This document shows, piece by piece, positions 8,418-17,500 of a stretch of 64,000 nucleotides of DNA (position 1 is its first letter; each line of letters starts with the position of its first letter). The position numbers and the translations under genes are program-made. The DNA lies in assembly GCA_017644045.1 (NCBI GenBank), contig JAEPMI010000008.1:124001-188000 (forward strand), written 5' to 3'. This DNA is from Deltaproteobacteria bacterium (lineage in GTDB: Bacteria > Myxococcota_A > Polyangia > Polyangiales > Houyiibacteriaceae). The notes under the pieces were generated by a model. It was not told the origin of the DNA and searched no databases. It saw only the letters and a program-made list of their open reading frames with translations.

Positions 8418-9371
8418 TCAATGGTCGTGGATCGGGTAGCGGCCTCCTTCCGCCGCAGCGCCTCGCTCGAGCAGCGCGTCCAGGCTCGCTTCGAACAGGG
8501 TCCCGTGGTCGTGCTCCGGGTAGTCGATGAGGGTGGCGTTCCAGCGTTCGGCAACGCGCTCGAACGCCTCTGCGGGGAGGGCGGCGGTGAGGCTCTCGCG
8601 GAGGCTCCGCTGCGCCTCCGTGCGCGCTCGCGGGGACCGCGTCGCCGTGGCCCTCGACCGGTGCAGGACGAGTTCCGTCGCGACGACGGGGGCGTCCATG
8701 AGGCGTCGGTAGAGGAACGCATCCTGCCACCACAGCGAGGGGTCGGCGGCCACGTACCGGCTGTAGGATGAGCCGGCTTCGAGCAGGGTGGAGAGCACGA
8801 AGAGGCCGCCGTAGGAGTGACCCCAGAGCGTGCTCTGGCTCCAGTCGACGGCCACCCGCCGCGAGATCTCCGGCTCGAGCTCAGCCGAGAGCCACTGTCG
8901 AAACTCCGCAGCTCCGCCGTTCCAGCGGTGCTCAGCGTCCAGAGGGTCGGGGGTGCGGTGGCCCGCTTCGAGGGCCGGGGTGTAGTCGAGGGCTCTTTCG
9001 ACCACGGCGTGCTGCTCCGTGTCCGCGTAGCCGATGGCCACGTAGACCGCATCGAGCGACTGACCCTCGGCGAGGACCTGGCGCAGGTGGAGCGCCGCCC
9101 GGTCGCCGTCCAGGAGCAGCACGATGGGGTAGCCCTGGTCGGGCGCGGGCCGGGCGGGGATGAAGAGCGAGACCCGATGACGGTGACCACTGGCCGGGGC
9201 GGTCATATAGAACTCCGCGGACGAGGGCCCCAGCGTTTGTGGATTCGGCTCGGCGGTGGGCGCTGCTGGCTCCACGCGCGCTGCGACTGGCGGCGTCGTC
9301 GATGCGCCACAGCCGGCCGCCAAGGTGAGGCAAGAGGCTAGCCACCGGGGATACGCACGCACTCGCGACAT
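8418..9371 (-). CDS. Alpha/beta-hydrolase esterase lipoprotein, IroE/Fes-like
   Basis: A 317-residue predicted lipoprotein (signal ending LTLAAGC, Cys21). The mature part is an alpha/beta hydrolase of the enterochelin-esterase/IroE type: VLLLDGD oxyanion strand, nucleophile elbow GHSYGG (Ser186), AADPSLWW after it, and a late His in YPEHDHGTLF. Family members hydrolyse ferric-siderophore trilactones or other esters in the periplasm or cytoplasm. No siderophore genes are nearby, so the substrate is unknown. It converges on rSAM 3 with a 31-nt gap, and its start lies about 70 nt from the tRNA terminator. Confidence 0.8.
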   Translation of the reverse strand: MSRVRAYPRWLASCLTLAAGCGASTTPPVAARVEPAAPTAEPNPQTLGPSSAEFYMTAPASGHRHRVSLFIPARPAPDQGYPIVLLLDGDRAALHLRQVLAEGQSLDAVYVAIGYADTEQHAVVERALDYTPALEAGHRTPDPLDAEHRWNGGAAEFRQWLSAELEPEISRRVAVDWSQSTLWGHSYGGLFVLSTLLEAGSSYSRYVAADPSLWWQDAFLYRRLMDAPVVATELVLHRSRATATRSPRARTEAQRSLRESLTAALPAEAFERVAERWNATLIDYPEHDHGTLFEASLDALLERGAAAEGGRYPIHDH

Positions 9372-9420
9372 GTGGCCCGGGGTCGCTCAGATCGCAACGG
9401 TGGCCATGAGGACCCGGAGG

Positions 9421-9440
9421 TTTGGCCCACGTGGGCCAAA
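9421..9440. repeat. Perfect 20-bp palindrome
   Basis: TTTGGCCCACGTGGGCCAAA reads the same on both strands with no loop. It lies between the esterase gene start and the tRNA terminator, so it could be an operator for the minus-strand esterase gene or part of transcription termination. Confidence 0.6.
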
Positions 9441-9442
9441 CA

Positions 9443-9474
9443 CGAACGCCCCTGGCGTGAGCCAGGGGCGTTCG
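9443..9474 (-). terminator. Hairpin terminator downstream of the tRNA genes
   Basis: A perfect 14-bp inverted repeat (CGAACGCCCCTGGC, loop GTGA, then its complement) beginning 5 nt beyond the CCA end of tRNA-Glu on the minus strand. The position fits a terminator for the tRNA-Lys/tRNA-Glu transcript, though no long T-run follows. Confidence 0.7.
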
Positions 9475-9478
9475 TTGA

Positions 9479-9554
9479 TGGCGTCCCCAGCGAGGTTTGA
9501 ACTCGCGTTACCGGCGTGAAAGGCCGGGGTCCTGGGCCACTAGACGATGGGGAC
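9479..9554 (-). tRNA. tRNA-Glu (UUC)
   Basis: On the minus strand the 76-nt gene begins GTCCCCATCG, ends with an encoded CCA, and folds with a 7-bp acceptor stem (5' GTCCCC pairs with GGGGAC). The anticodon TTC sits in the loop CTTTCAC at about 9518-9520 of the forward strand. The TTCAAAC T-loop is standard. It lies 32 bp downstream of tRNA-Lys, with which it is probably co-transcribed. Confidence 0.95.
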
Positions 9555-9586
9555 TGGGGTGAGGTCGGGAGAGTTCCCGCTCTCGG

Positions 9587-9658
9587 TGGGCCGCGCGAGA
9601 CTCGAACTCGCAACCGTCGGGTTAAAAGCCCGCTGCTCTACCATTGAGCTAACGGCCC
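9587..9658 (-). tRNA. tRNA-Lys (UUU)
   Basis: A 72-nt gene on the minus strand. It starts GGGCCGTTAGCTC, has anticodon loop CTTTTAA (anticodon TTT) and T-loop TTCGAGT, and its acceptor stem closes with GCGGCCC followed by discriminator A. The following bases are CCG rather than CCA, so CCA is not encoded, unlike tRNA-Glu next to it. Confidence 0.95.
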
Positions 9659-9685
9659 GCGTCACTTCTTCGCGCGACCGGCCAC

Positions 9686-9714
9686 CATCTAGCCAATGGT
9701 CCCCGAGTGGTCAA
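9686..9714 (-). promoter_or_regulatory. Sigma70-like promoter for the tRNA-Lys/Glu unit
   Basis: On the minus strand, TTGACC (forward 9709-9714), a 17-nt spacer and TAGATG (forward 9686-9691) precede the tRNA-Lys 5' end by 27 nt, which fits a housekeeping promoter. Confidence 0.65.
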
Positions 9715-10056
9715 GGGATTGGCGGGCCTCCACTGAAGTGGAGCGTCCCCACGAGTAGCGACACGACCGGCAGGGTCGAAATGCCACGCATGGGGCGAGG
9801 CTACCCAGTGCACGACATCCTCGGATCTCCGAGGAAACTTTTTGCGGGGCCGAGCGTCAGGATCGATATGTCGCGGAATTCCGGCAACTGGGCTCCCGAG
9901 GCCACAGCGTGTGAACGCCGGTGGCCACTGGAGTCGCCGGCTGGCGACCGTAGAAGTCCCCATTCGTACAGCGGGAGTGGAAGAAACACCTCATCGACTG
10001 CGCTACGGGGTGTGATCGGGGCTGGCACGCTGATTGCTTTCTGTAGACGCAACGTG
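9715..10056. other. Non-coding stretch upstream of the 10057 gene
   Basis: About 340 bp with no convincing reading frame, lower in GC than its surroundings. It contains short AT-richer runs (AACTTTTTGC near 9838, GCTTTCTGTAGACG near 10036) that may hold the promoter of the plus-strand gene at 10057. No tRNA or hairpin was recognised. Confidence 0.4.
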
Positions 10057-10497
10057 ATGGACCTCGAACAGCGACAGACCGCCATCGTGGTCGCCGAGCG
10101 TGGAAGCGCTTGGCGGCGATGGGTGGAGCGCTTCCGCGTCGGAACCCCCGACGTGGTGGTCTTCGCGCAGCGTGACGACGAGGGCCTCCTGGACCTGGCG
10201 CTCCGAATCCGGAGCGACGTTCAGGCCCTGCAGGACGAGGGAATCTCGCTCTCGCGGGCCGTGGTCGCCGGTGGCGAGCGGGTGGATCCCGAGGCCATCT
10301 CGGCGCGTGCCCTGACGGTCAAGGCGCTGGTCGCCCCGATGGTCGCGGACGGCGAGGGAACGGTCATCCTGGACGGCACCGGAAGCGGTGCGATGGGGAT
10401 GGCTGCGCTGGCTACTACGGTTGCCGCCCAGATCGAGGGCACCGGCGTCCTGGTCACCAGCCCCGCGCTCGACGCCATCGTCGCCAACGTCGCCTGA
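10057..10497 (+). CDS. Conserved-looking small protein of unknown function
   Basis: A 146-residue soluble protein, predicted alpha/beta: TAIVVAERGSAWRRWVERF, then VVVFAQRDDEGLLDLALRI, a helix of charged residues, AVVAGGERVDPEAIS and a Gly/Ala-rich end GTGSGAMGMAALATT. The alternation of strands and amphipathic helices resembles a small Rossmann-like fold such as universal-stress-like proteins, but I cannot assign a family. ATG 10057 is the only sensible start; no strong ribosome-binding site is visible. The gene stands alone between the tRNAs and the convergent mutH-like gene. Confidence 0.6.
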   Translation: MDLEQRQTAIVVAERGSAWRRWVERFRVGTPDVVVFAQRDDEGLLDLALRIRSDVQALQDEGISLSRAVVAGGERVDPEAISARALTVKALVAPMVADGEGTVILDGTGSGAMGMAALATTVAAQIEGTGVLVTSPALDAIVANVA

Positions 10498-10626
10498 GCG
10501 ACACGGCTGTTGCACCACGGCCCACACTCGTGGGGCCGCGGCAACACTGCAACGCGTTCTGCGATCGTGCCGCGGCCCGATCGTCGGTGGCGCGATCGAT
10601 CCGTGTCGCGGGCCGTGTCGCGGGCG

Positions 10627-10666
10627 GGCATTCCTCCGGAAGCCTCGGCATTCCTCCGGGAGCCTC
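10627..10666. repeat. Two tandem 20-bp repeats
   Basis: Two adjacent copies of GGCATTCCTCCGGAAGCCTC differ at a single position (A/G), and are followed by a GGGTGAGGG-rich tract to 10710. They lie between the convergent ends of the 10057 gene and the mutH-like gene. Confidence 0.6.
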
Positions 10667-10725
10667 CTCGAAGAAAGGGTGAGGGTGAGGGCGAGGGGTA
10701 GGGTGAGGGCTCGCCTACGGCTCGC

Positions 10726-11406
10726 TCAGCGGAACGCGCGCTCGAGGATTCCCGCGGTGAAGCCGGGCCGTAGGTAGAAGCCTCGCGGGCCGGTCCACTG
10801 GTAGCCGCCGCCGATGCCCTCGGGCGCGCGTTCGCGCACGCCGCCGTGGGCGGCCTTCGGGCGGACCTGCAGCGCGTCGCCGAGGTGGCCGGTGATCTCG
10901 TCGATGCGCCCGCGAAGCACGAGCTCGGCGACCCGCTCGTAGTCGTCCTGGAGCGTGCGGCGCTGGTCGTCGTCCGGTGACCAGAGAATGGCTGCGCCGA
11001 AGCGGCGGTGCGGCAGCTCCACGCTCGGGTCCGCCTCGATGGGCATCCAGAGGACGCGGCGCAGCTTGTGCCAGACCACCGAGTCCTCGAAGTCGGTGTC
11101 CCCGAGCCGGTCGAGCTCGATCGTGCTGACGAAGGTCGACTCCTTTGGACGGCCTTCGTGGACGGGGAGCGTCTTGAGCTCGATGCCGAGGCCACGGAAG
11201 TCCGGCTCCGCCTTCGAGCCGGCGTCGGCGCCGAGGAACTGCTCGAGGAGCTGCCCGGCGAGGCCCTTCGCCCGACGCATCTGCTTCGGGATCCGCACCT
11301 GCGCCTTCATCGCGAGCTCGCCGACGGAGCGACCCGCGACGGAACCCGCGCGCGCGAGGAGCTCGTCCTCGGAGGCGGGTGGGGTCTTCGCCAGCGACAG
11401 CGTCAC
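10726..11406 (-). CDS. mutH: MutH-family DNA mismatch repair endonuclease
   Basis: A 226-residue protein, close to the 229 of E. coli MutH. It has the MutH/Sau3AI-like nuclease core: KGLAGQLLEQFLGADAGSKA followed by DFRGLGIELKTLPV, giving the catalytic D-(x6)-E-x-K as Asp69, Glu76 and Lys78, almost at the E. coli positions (70, 77, 79). MutH nicks the unmethylated strand at hemimethylated GATC after MutS-MutL recognition. The family is classically confined to gammaproteobacteria with Dam methylase, so its presence in a myxobacterium-like genome is notable. No dam, mutS or mutL gene is in the window. It could alternatively act as a restriction-type nuclease. Confidence 0.82.
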   Translation of the reverse strand: MTLSLAKTPPASEDELLARAGSVAGRSVGELAMKAQVRIPKQMRRAKGLAGQLLEQFLGADAGSKAEPDFRGLGIELKTLPVHEGRPKESTFVSTIELDRLGDTDFEDSVVWHKLRRVLWMPIEADPSVELPHRRFGAAILWSPDDDQRRTLQDDYERVAELVLRGRIDEITGHLGDALQVRPKAAHGGVRERAPEGIGGGYQWTGPRGFYLRPGFTAGILERAFR

Positions 11407-11611
11407 GCGCGGAGTATGCCTCTTTCGAGTCGCGAGCGAGTCGTCGCCGCCCTGGAGTCGGGGTCGTTCTCACGCGTGGCGGATGGCGGGACGAGGAACG
11501 CCGTCAGCCCTTCGCCGCGAGCTCCGCGACTTCCCGCACCTCGTAGGTTCGATTGGCCATGAGCGAACCATGCGGCCTCACGCCGCGTGAGGATCAAGGG
11601 CCAATCGACAC

Positions 11612-12235
11612 TCATTGGCGGGCGCGCATCGCCTGTTCCAGGTGGTCACTGCCGATGCGCAGCGGGATGGCCATCGAGTTGAAGTAGCGCTCGATGGCGC
11701 ACGCCCACACGAGCTCGGTGATCTCGCGCTCGGTGAACTGGGCGCGGAGCCGGTCGAAGATCGCGTCCGGCACGTGGAGGGTGCCCTCGACGCTCGCGGC
11801 GTAGGCGATCGCCGCCTTCTCTCGCTCGGTGAAGGCGTCGCTGGTCTCGAACTCCGCGAGGTCGCGGAAGCGCTCGGTGCCGATGCCGTTGCGGACGAGC
11901 TCGGCGAGCCCGAGGTCGATGCAGAAGGTGCAGCCCTTCTGGTTGGCGACCGTGATCTGCGCGAGCGCGATGATGTCGCCCGGCAGCTTGGTCGCCTTCT
12001 CCAGCAGCGTGACGAGCACGAGCGTGAAGAAGCCGATGAAGGGCGCGCGGGCGTACATCACCCGGAAGGCGGTCGGGGTCTTGCCGTAGCGCTTGCGCGT
12101 GGCCCGGTAGAGCAGGCGGATGAACCAGCTCTTGGGCTTCTCGATCGGCGCGAGCGGCAGGACGCCGTGCTCGGACGCGGCCGGGGCTTCGAGGGGGAGG
12201 GTGTTCGGAGAGAGGTGGGTCGTGGCTTGGGTCAT
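11612..12235 (-). CDS. AhpD-like / carboxymuconolactone decarboxylase family protein
   Basis: A 207-residue all-helical protein. The CMD/AhpD motif ANQKGCTFCIDLG (Cys102 and Cys105) is followed by EREKAAIAYAASVEGT and TELVWACAIERYFN, typical of this peroxidase-reductase-like family. The His that usually follows CxxC by three residues is not present, so the exact redox chemistry is uncertain. ATG 12235 is preferred over 12253 because GGAGAGG lies directly upstream of it. It stands alone, next to the inverted-repeat element at 12274. Confidence 0.78.
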   Translation of the reverse strand: MTQATTHLSPNTLPLEAPAASEHGVLPLAPIEKPKSWFIRLLYRATRKRYGKTPTAFRVMYARAPFIGFFTLVLVTLLEKATKLPGDIIALAQITVANQKGCTFCIDLGLAELVRNGIGTERFRDLAEFETSDAFTEREKAAIAYAASVEGTLHVPDAIFDRLRAQFTEREITELVWACAIERYFNSMAIPLRIGSDHLEQAMRARQ

Positions 12236-12273
12236 GCCCTCTCCACGAACCATGCGAGCGATCGGTTACACGA

Positions 12274-12443
12274 CTAAACCAGAGTTCGTGATTCTGGATA
12301 TGGGATCGGGCGAGGCATCCGGCTTCGCCATTCGCGATCCGCGGCAACGAAGGACGGCCCGTAGGCCATTCGAGGCGCTTGGGCGCGGAGTGCGGCGTCG
12401 GGGACCGGCGAGGGCGTATCCAGAATCACGAACTCTGGTTTAG
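12274..12443. mobile_element. 170-bp MITE-like element with 27-bp perfect terminal inverted repeats
   Basis: CTAAACCAGAGTTCGTGATT... at 12274-12300 is repeated perfectly in inverse orientation at 12417-12443 (27 bp each), enclosing 116 bp with no reading frame of its own. The right arm contains the TAA stop codon of the protease gene at 12440. No clear target duplication is visible. It could be a non-autonomous transposon or a palindromic intergenic repeat able to form a long hairpin terminator for the protease operon. Confidence 0.6.
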
Positions 12444-14086
12444 AACCGACGTCCGGTGAAGACCGTGAGCGCGTGGTACGCGTAGTCGTCCTCCCGCCGG
12501 ATGCCGATCCATCCGATGCCGGTGATGGTCCGCCACCACGAGAAGCCGAGTCGCAGTCGATAGGATGCATACACGGGCTCGAAGGTGCCGCGTGCCATCA
12601 TGAACCCCGGCGCGTATGACACTTCGGCGTAGAAGCCGGCGCGCTGGGCGCGATACCTCAGCCCCAGTCCGACCTCGGCTCCGGCTTGGATCATCGGGTC
12701 CGACTCCCAACCGCCGAACATGACGGACGGGCCGAAGAGCAGCCCAAAGCGGAGCTTGGAACCCTCGGCCATGCTGAGGATCGGCCACGCGAGGCTGATT
12801 CCGAGGTGGATCCCGCCGAATCCAGCGGGCTGGTCTGCCCCCGCAGAGAAGCCGAGCTCGACTCGCCAGAACGGGACTTTCAGCTGCCAGCCTGGCTCTC
12901 GTCGGAGCTCGATGTCCGGGCCAGGGACCGGCTGCGCCCAGCTTGCGGCTGCCGTGGTCCGCATCTCGGGCAGGCCGAGGACGTGGCGCGCGAACGGGCT
13001 CGACTGCCGGAGCGACGGAAGCGTTCTGGCGGCGTCCGCGACCAGCTCCAGACTTCGCCGACGGAACCAGACCGCCGAATCGCGCTGGGCGCCGGGTGGC
13101 ATCTGCTCGGGCGTTCGGAACGAGCCAGCTCGTTCCATCGCGATCTCGGCTGCGTCCCAGTACAAGGCCGCCACGAAGAGCTGTATGTGCGGATCGGACA
13201 GCTGGCTGGCGTGGGTTCGGAGTTGCTCGAGGGTGGCGTCGCCTCCGCGCCTCTCGATCACCGCGACCAGCTCACGCAAGACGTCCGCGCCGCCGAGCTC
13301 CACCAGCAGAGTCAGGACCTCGGCCGCGCGCGACAACACGTCCCGCTCGGCCACGAGCTGAGCGCGGGTCTGCGCGAAAGAACCCTGCCGCGTGGTGGCG
13401 ACGGCTCGGGCGATGGGTGCGATCGGCACGGCGATCCCGATCCCCTGGACGCCTCGCGTCGGGTCGCCGCGGGCGATCACGATACCGATCAGCACGCCGT
13501 TCTCGTCCACGAGCGGACCCCCCGAGTTCCCGGGGTTCAGCGACATATCGAGCTGCAGGTGTCCATCGTCCAGCACGCCGGAGACGATGCCGCGGGCGGA
13601 CTGGGGATTTCGACGACTCGGATCGAGCGGGTAGCCCACGGCATCCACCGTCTGCCGAACGTGGAGCTGGCGAGGCGTGGCAGGGATGGGAGCGACGTGC
13701 GTGAAGACTCCATCGACCGCGAGGATGGCGAAGTCGGTGGCCTCGTCGGCGTAGACCACCTTCGCGGCTCGAATCGTGTCCTCGCCGGGGGCTCGGACCG
13801 CCAGGTGGTGAGCGTCGGCGATCACGTGCTGCGCGGTGACCACGAGCCCGTCGGTGCTGACCACGACTCCACTGCCGTGCCCGGCGATCGGGACGGCGAT
13901 GGTGCGGGGGAACCGCTGGCCCGCGACCTGCTCCACTTCGACGTTCTGCGCAGCGAAAATGCGCACGGTGGCCTGGTCGATCGTCTCGTACGCCAACCCA
14001 TCGGCGGCCACGTTCTGCGTCGGCGTCTGCGCTCGCGCCACGGTCGCGAGTGCCAGGCACATCACCACGGCGAGGACACGGGTCAT
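12440..14086 (-). CDS. Secreted trypsin-like (HtrA-type) serine protease with C-terminal beta-rich domain
   Basis: A 548-residue protein with a clear signal peptide (to about residue 19, VARAQ). The protease domain has the catalytic triad His87 (VVTAQHVI), Asp118 (ATDFAIL) and Ser188 (NPGNSGGPL), as in DegP/HtrA-type S1C enzymes, but no PDZ domain was recognised. Residues about 240-400 are helical. The last 150 residues show alternating aromatic/Gly strands (LRFGLLFGPSVMFGGW, GFYAEVSYAPGFMM) ending in RRF, like an outer-membrane beta-barrel. The start overlaps the Cys-rich lipoprotein gene stop (ATGA), making it the last gene of a three-gene operon encoding exported proteins. Its stop codon lies within the inverted-repeat arm downstream. 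Confidence 0.82.
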   Translation of the reverse strand: MTRVLAVVMCLALATVARAQTPTQNVAADGLAYETIDQATVRIFAAQNVEVEQVAGQRFPRTIAVPIAGHGSGVVVSTDGLVVTAQHVIADAHHLAVRAPGEDTIRAAKVVYADEATDFAILAVDGVFTHVAPIPATPRQLHVRQTVDAVGYPLDPSRRNPQSARGIVSGVLDDGHLQLDMSLNPGNSGGPLVDENGVLIGIVIARGDPTRGVQGIGIAVPIAPIARAVATTRQGSFAQTRAQLVAERDVLSRAAEVLTLLVELGGADVLRELVAVIERRGGDATLEQLRTHASQLSDPHIQLFVAALYWDAAEIAMERAGSFRTPEQMPPGAQRDSAVWFRRRSLELVADAARTLPSLRQSSPFARHVLGLPEMRTTAAASWAQPVPGPDIELRREPGWQLKVPFWRVELGFSAGADQPAGFGGIHLGISLAWPILSMAEGSKLRFGLLFGPSVMFGGWESDPMIQAGAEVGLGLRYRAQRAGFYAEVSYAPGFMMARGTFEPVYASYRLRLGFSWWRTITGIGWIGIRREDDYAYHALTVFTGRRF

Positions 14087-14529
14087 TCGCACCCCGTCGA
14101 CGAGGCGCCGTCCAGCGCCGTGCAACGCTGACCGTCGGGACAGAGCGTGTCCGACGGAGTCGAAACGCACTGACGGGAGGCCTCGTCGCATCGCTCCCGC
14201 GTACAGGCGACCCCATCATCGCACTCGATCACACCGGTCGTTCGACAGTGCCCACCGATGCAGCGCTCCACCCCATCGCAGTAGCTGGAGTTCAGGCAGG
14301 CGGAGTCGTCGCTGCAAGTACGGGCGCCGCGGGGCGCACCGCCCACGCATTCTCCGTCGATACACAACGCGCCGCCGAGGCAGCGTTCGCCGCAGGCTCC
14401 GCAGTGTTCGGCGCTCTCGGTGAGGACGGTGCACTCGCCATCGCAGTTCGCCGTGCCCGGCGGGCACGTGCACGCAGCGAGGAGGCTGAGCACCAGCGAC
14501 CACATCAGATGCAGGAGGGCCTGTTTCAT
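14083..14529 (-). CDS. Cysteine-rich lipoprotein
   Basis: A 148-residue predicted lipoprotein with signal MKQALLHLMWSLVL and lipobox LAAC. The mature part holds about 17 Cys in a myxobacterial Cys-rich repeat pattern (HCGACGERC, CIDGECVGG, CSDDSACLNSSYC, CDDGVACTRERC, LCPDGQRC), implying a heavily disulfide-bonded extracellular domain. It overlaps both neighbours by 4 nt, so it is co-translated with the giant surface protein upstream and the protease downstream. Confidence 0.8.
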   Translation of the reverse strand: MKQALLHLMWSLVLSLLAACTCPPGTANCDGECTVLTESAEHCGACGERCLGGALCIDGECVGGAPRGARTCSDDSACLNSSYCDGVERCIGGHCRTTGVIECDDGVACTRERCDEASRQCVSTPSDTLCPDGQRCTALDGASSTGCE

Positions 14530-17500
14530 CGCCGCCTCCGGACCGTGATGATCCCGAGCAGTACGAGGAATCCAGCTGGGAGTCCGTTGCCATCCGTGGG
14601 GCCACCGGCGGTGCGGCACCCGCAGCCGTCGTCGGTGGCGGGGACACACCCTCCGAGCCGCTCATCGCAGACGAACCCACCGCCACACATGATGCTGGCG
14701 GCGTCGACGCATTCGCCAGCGAGACAGCTGTCGATGCCGTTGCACGCGCGCCCGTCGTCGCAGGACACACCGTCGGCCTGCGTCCGGTCGGCGCTACAGG
14801 TCGGCCGGAGCCCGTCACACGCTTCGGCGATGTCGCAGGCCCCCGTGCTGACCCGGCAGACCTCTCCCACCGGCCGCAGTCGATCCTCCGGGCAGTCCAC
14901 GTCCGCTCCACACGTCTCTTCGACGTCGCACACGCCAGCCGATGGCCGGCAGACGGTCCCCTCGGGCTCTCGTGCATCGGCGGGACACGACGGGCTCGAG
15001 CCGGAGCAACTCTCTGGGAGGTCACACACGCCTCGCGAGGGACGGCAGACGAAGCCCGACGGCCGTTGCTGATCGGACGGGCACGAGGGGCCCGAGCCCG
15101 TGCAGAGCTCAGGTTGGTCGCACGGCCCACGCGTGTTGCGACACACCGTCCCCCCGAGCCGGAAGTCGTCCGCGGGGCATTCGACGGACGCTCCATCGCA
15201 ACGCTCTTCCACGTCGCACTCTCCGGCTGCGGCCCGACACACCACGATGGGGCCGGCGAGCGTGTCCGGGGGACAGTCCACAGTGGAACCGTTGCAGAGC
15301 TCGGCCAGGTCGCAGGGACCGGTCGACTCTCGACAGACGGTGGACGAAGGCATGCGCTCTGTGGACACACAGAGCGTGCTGCCGCCCTCGCAGCTGTCCG
15401 CCACGTCGCACGGTCCCAGCGGTCCCCTGCCGCATGGGGTCCCGGCCGGCTGGAACGAGTCAGCCGGACAGGTGCCGGTGGAGCCGGTGCACCGTTCGGC
15501 CGCGTCACACTCGTTGAGAGCCGGCCTGCAGATCGAGTCGGCCTCCTTCGCCGTGCAGGTGCCATCGCTGCTCGCACCCGAGGCAGCGGCGCATGTCTCG
15601 CAATCGCCGGTGCACGGGTCGTCGCAACAGAAGCCATCGGCACAGAAGCCGCTCGCACAGCTCCAGCCGTTCTCACAGGGCGAGCCCTGTGGGTCCGTGC
15701 CTGGGACCGCCAAGTCGACGAGTCGTGCTCGAATCTGCGTCGAGCCGGTTTCGTCCATCATTCGCTGGTAGGCCACCAGCGCCCGTTCGCGGCCGTCGCT
15801 GTCGACGGAAGGCCGTCGGCAGCGTGCGTCGATGTCCTCCGTCAGTAGCGCGGCGGTCGCATCCAGCAGGCGACCGGTGCTGTCGACTCGAACTGCGGCG
15901 ATGTCGTTGCCGCTCTGGAAGACGACGAGGTACGCGGACCCCGTCCAGGCGACGCTCGGGAACGCGCCCTCGCCCAGGTCCGCGATCGCTCCGACCGGCG
16001 CGCCGTTGGCATCCAGGAGTTGTGACAGAATGCGAACCGATCCGAGGGTGGAGCCGTCCTGCCACACATAGAGGTAGGTGCCGCCGCCACCGGGGGCGAT
16101 GGCGGGGCGGTACACCTGGGTCGACGGTGGGCGGAACGTCTCTGCTGCGCCGGCGCTCGTGACCCACCGGTGCGTGTAGACGAGGCCGGTGGAGGGCGCA
16201 AACCATGTGATCAGGTCCCCGGCGCCACGGACGTGCTGCGAATCGGAAGGTCCAGTGGCGATGCTGTACTCCGAGCCGACCGCGCCGGTGACCCCCACGG
16301 TGCGCCGGTACATCCGGCTTCCGATCCCATAGAGCGCCACATAGCCGATCCCCGATGGGTTGCTGATGAGGTCGTCCATGATGGTGTTCTCGTCGATCTC
16401 GAAGTCTCGGGTGGTCCGGGTACCCGGGTCGTCGATGATCGCGCCATGAAAGCCGTATCGGCTCGCGTAGTAGTCGGTCCACGCGACAAAGAACTCCGTT
16501 CCGGAGGATGCGATGGCGAAGCGGTATCGAGTGTCGACCAAGCCGGTGACCCCGCCGCTCGCCTCCCACGTTCCGTTCGTTCCCGTTCCGTCGGCGAGGA
16601 CCATCTGGCCCACCACCTGCGGTCCGTAGGACGGATGCTCCAGGTCCGTGCGATGGAGGATTGCGTAGTAGCTCTCTCCCCAGTCGACGTCGGCGTCGAA
16701 GCGCGAGGCCTCCGCCTGACTCGTGTGAATCGCGCGCGTATCCCAGTTGCCGATGAAGGCGTTGTCGTCGATCCGCTGGGACCAGATGCCTCGCCCGAGC
16801 GTTGGGTCGCTCGTGTCGTCGACGTCGTACACGACGACGGCGAGGTCTCCGTCCGCCGCGACGGAGACATCGCCACCGACCGCGGTCGTGTTGAGGACTC
16901 GCTCGCTGGCGAGACCGGGAGCCGCGGCGGGGGCCAGGACCCCGGTGTAGTACGAGCCACCTCCGGATGTCCGGTAGACGAGGTGGTACCCATCCGTTCC
17001 GTATGTCAGGCGGCCGGCGTCGTCCGAGGGGCCACGGGTCAATCGAGCGACCGACCCCAACGGTGTGCCAGCGTCATCGAGTTTCCGCCCGCGGATCCCG
17101 TTGCCGGCCGTGTCCCAGGCGACGAGCGCGTTCGGCCCCTCGGACGCGGACGTCAACGTGAGCGGCTCCTCCGTCGCCAGCGCCGCCGACGTGGGCGTGG
17201 CTGCACCCGTGCCTTCGATCGCCGAGCTCAACACGCGAGGACTGCCGGTCGAGTCGTCTCGCCACGCGACCACATAGCCAGCGGTGGTGGCTGTGATCGT
17301 CGGCTCCACGGACGGCACCGCGCCCGTCGCGATCTCCACGGGCGACCCGTCGATCGGCACGCCGGAGGCGTCGTAGCGTCGAAGCGCGAGCTGATGGGTG
17401 GTTCCGCTGCCGTCTCGCGACCATGTCAGCACGGCGCGACGAGTGCCATCCGATGCCGTACGAACGCCGACGACGTCGCTTCCCCAGCTCACCTCGGGTG

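Noticed and set aside
10660..10710. GGGTGAGGG-rich tract as a CRISPR-like or regulatory array
   Set aside because: Short imperfect G-rich repeats without regular spacers; nothing beyond low complexity is supported.
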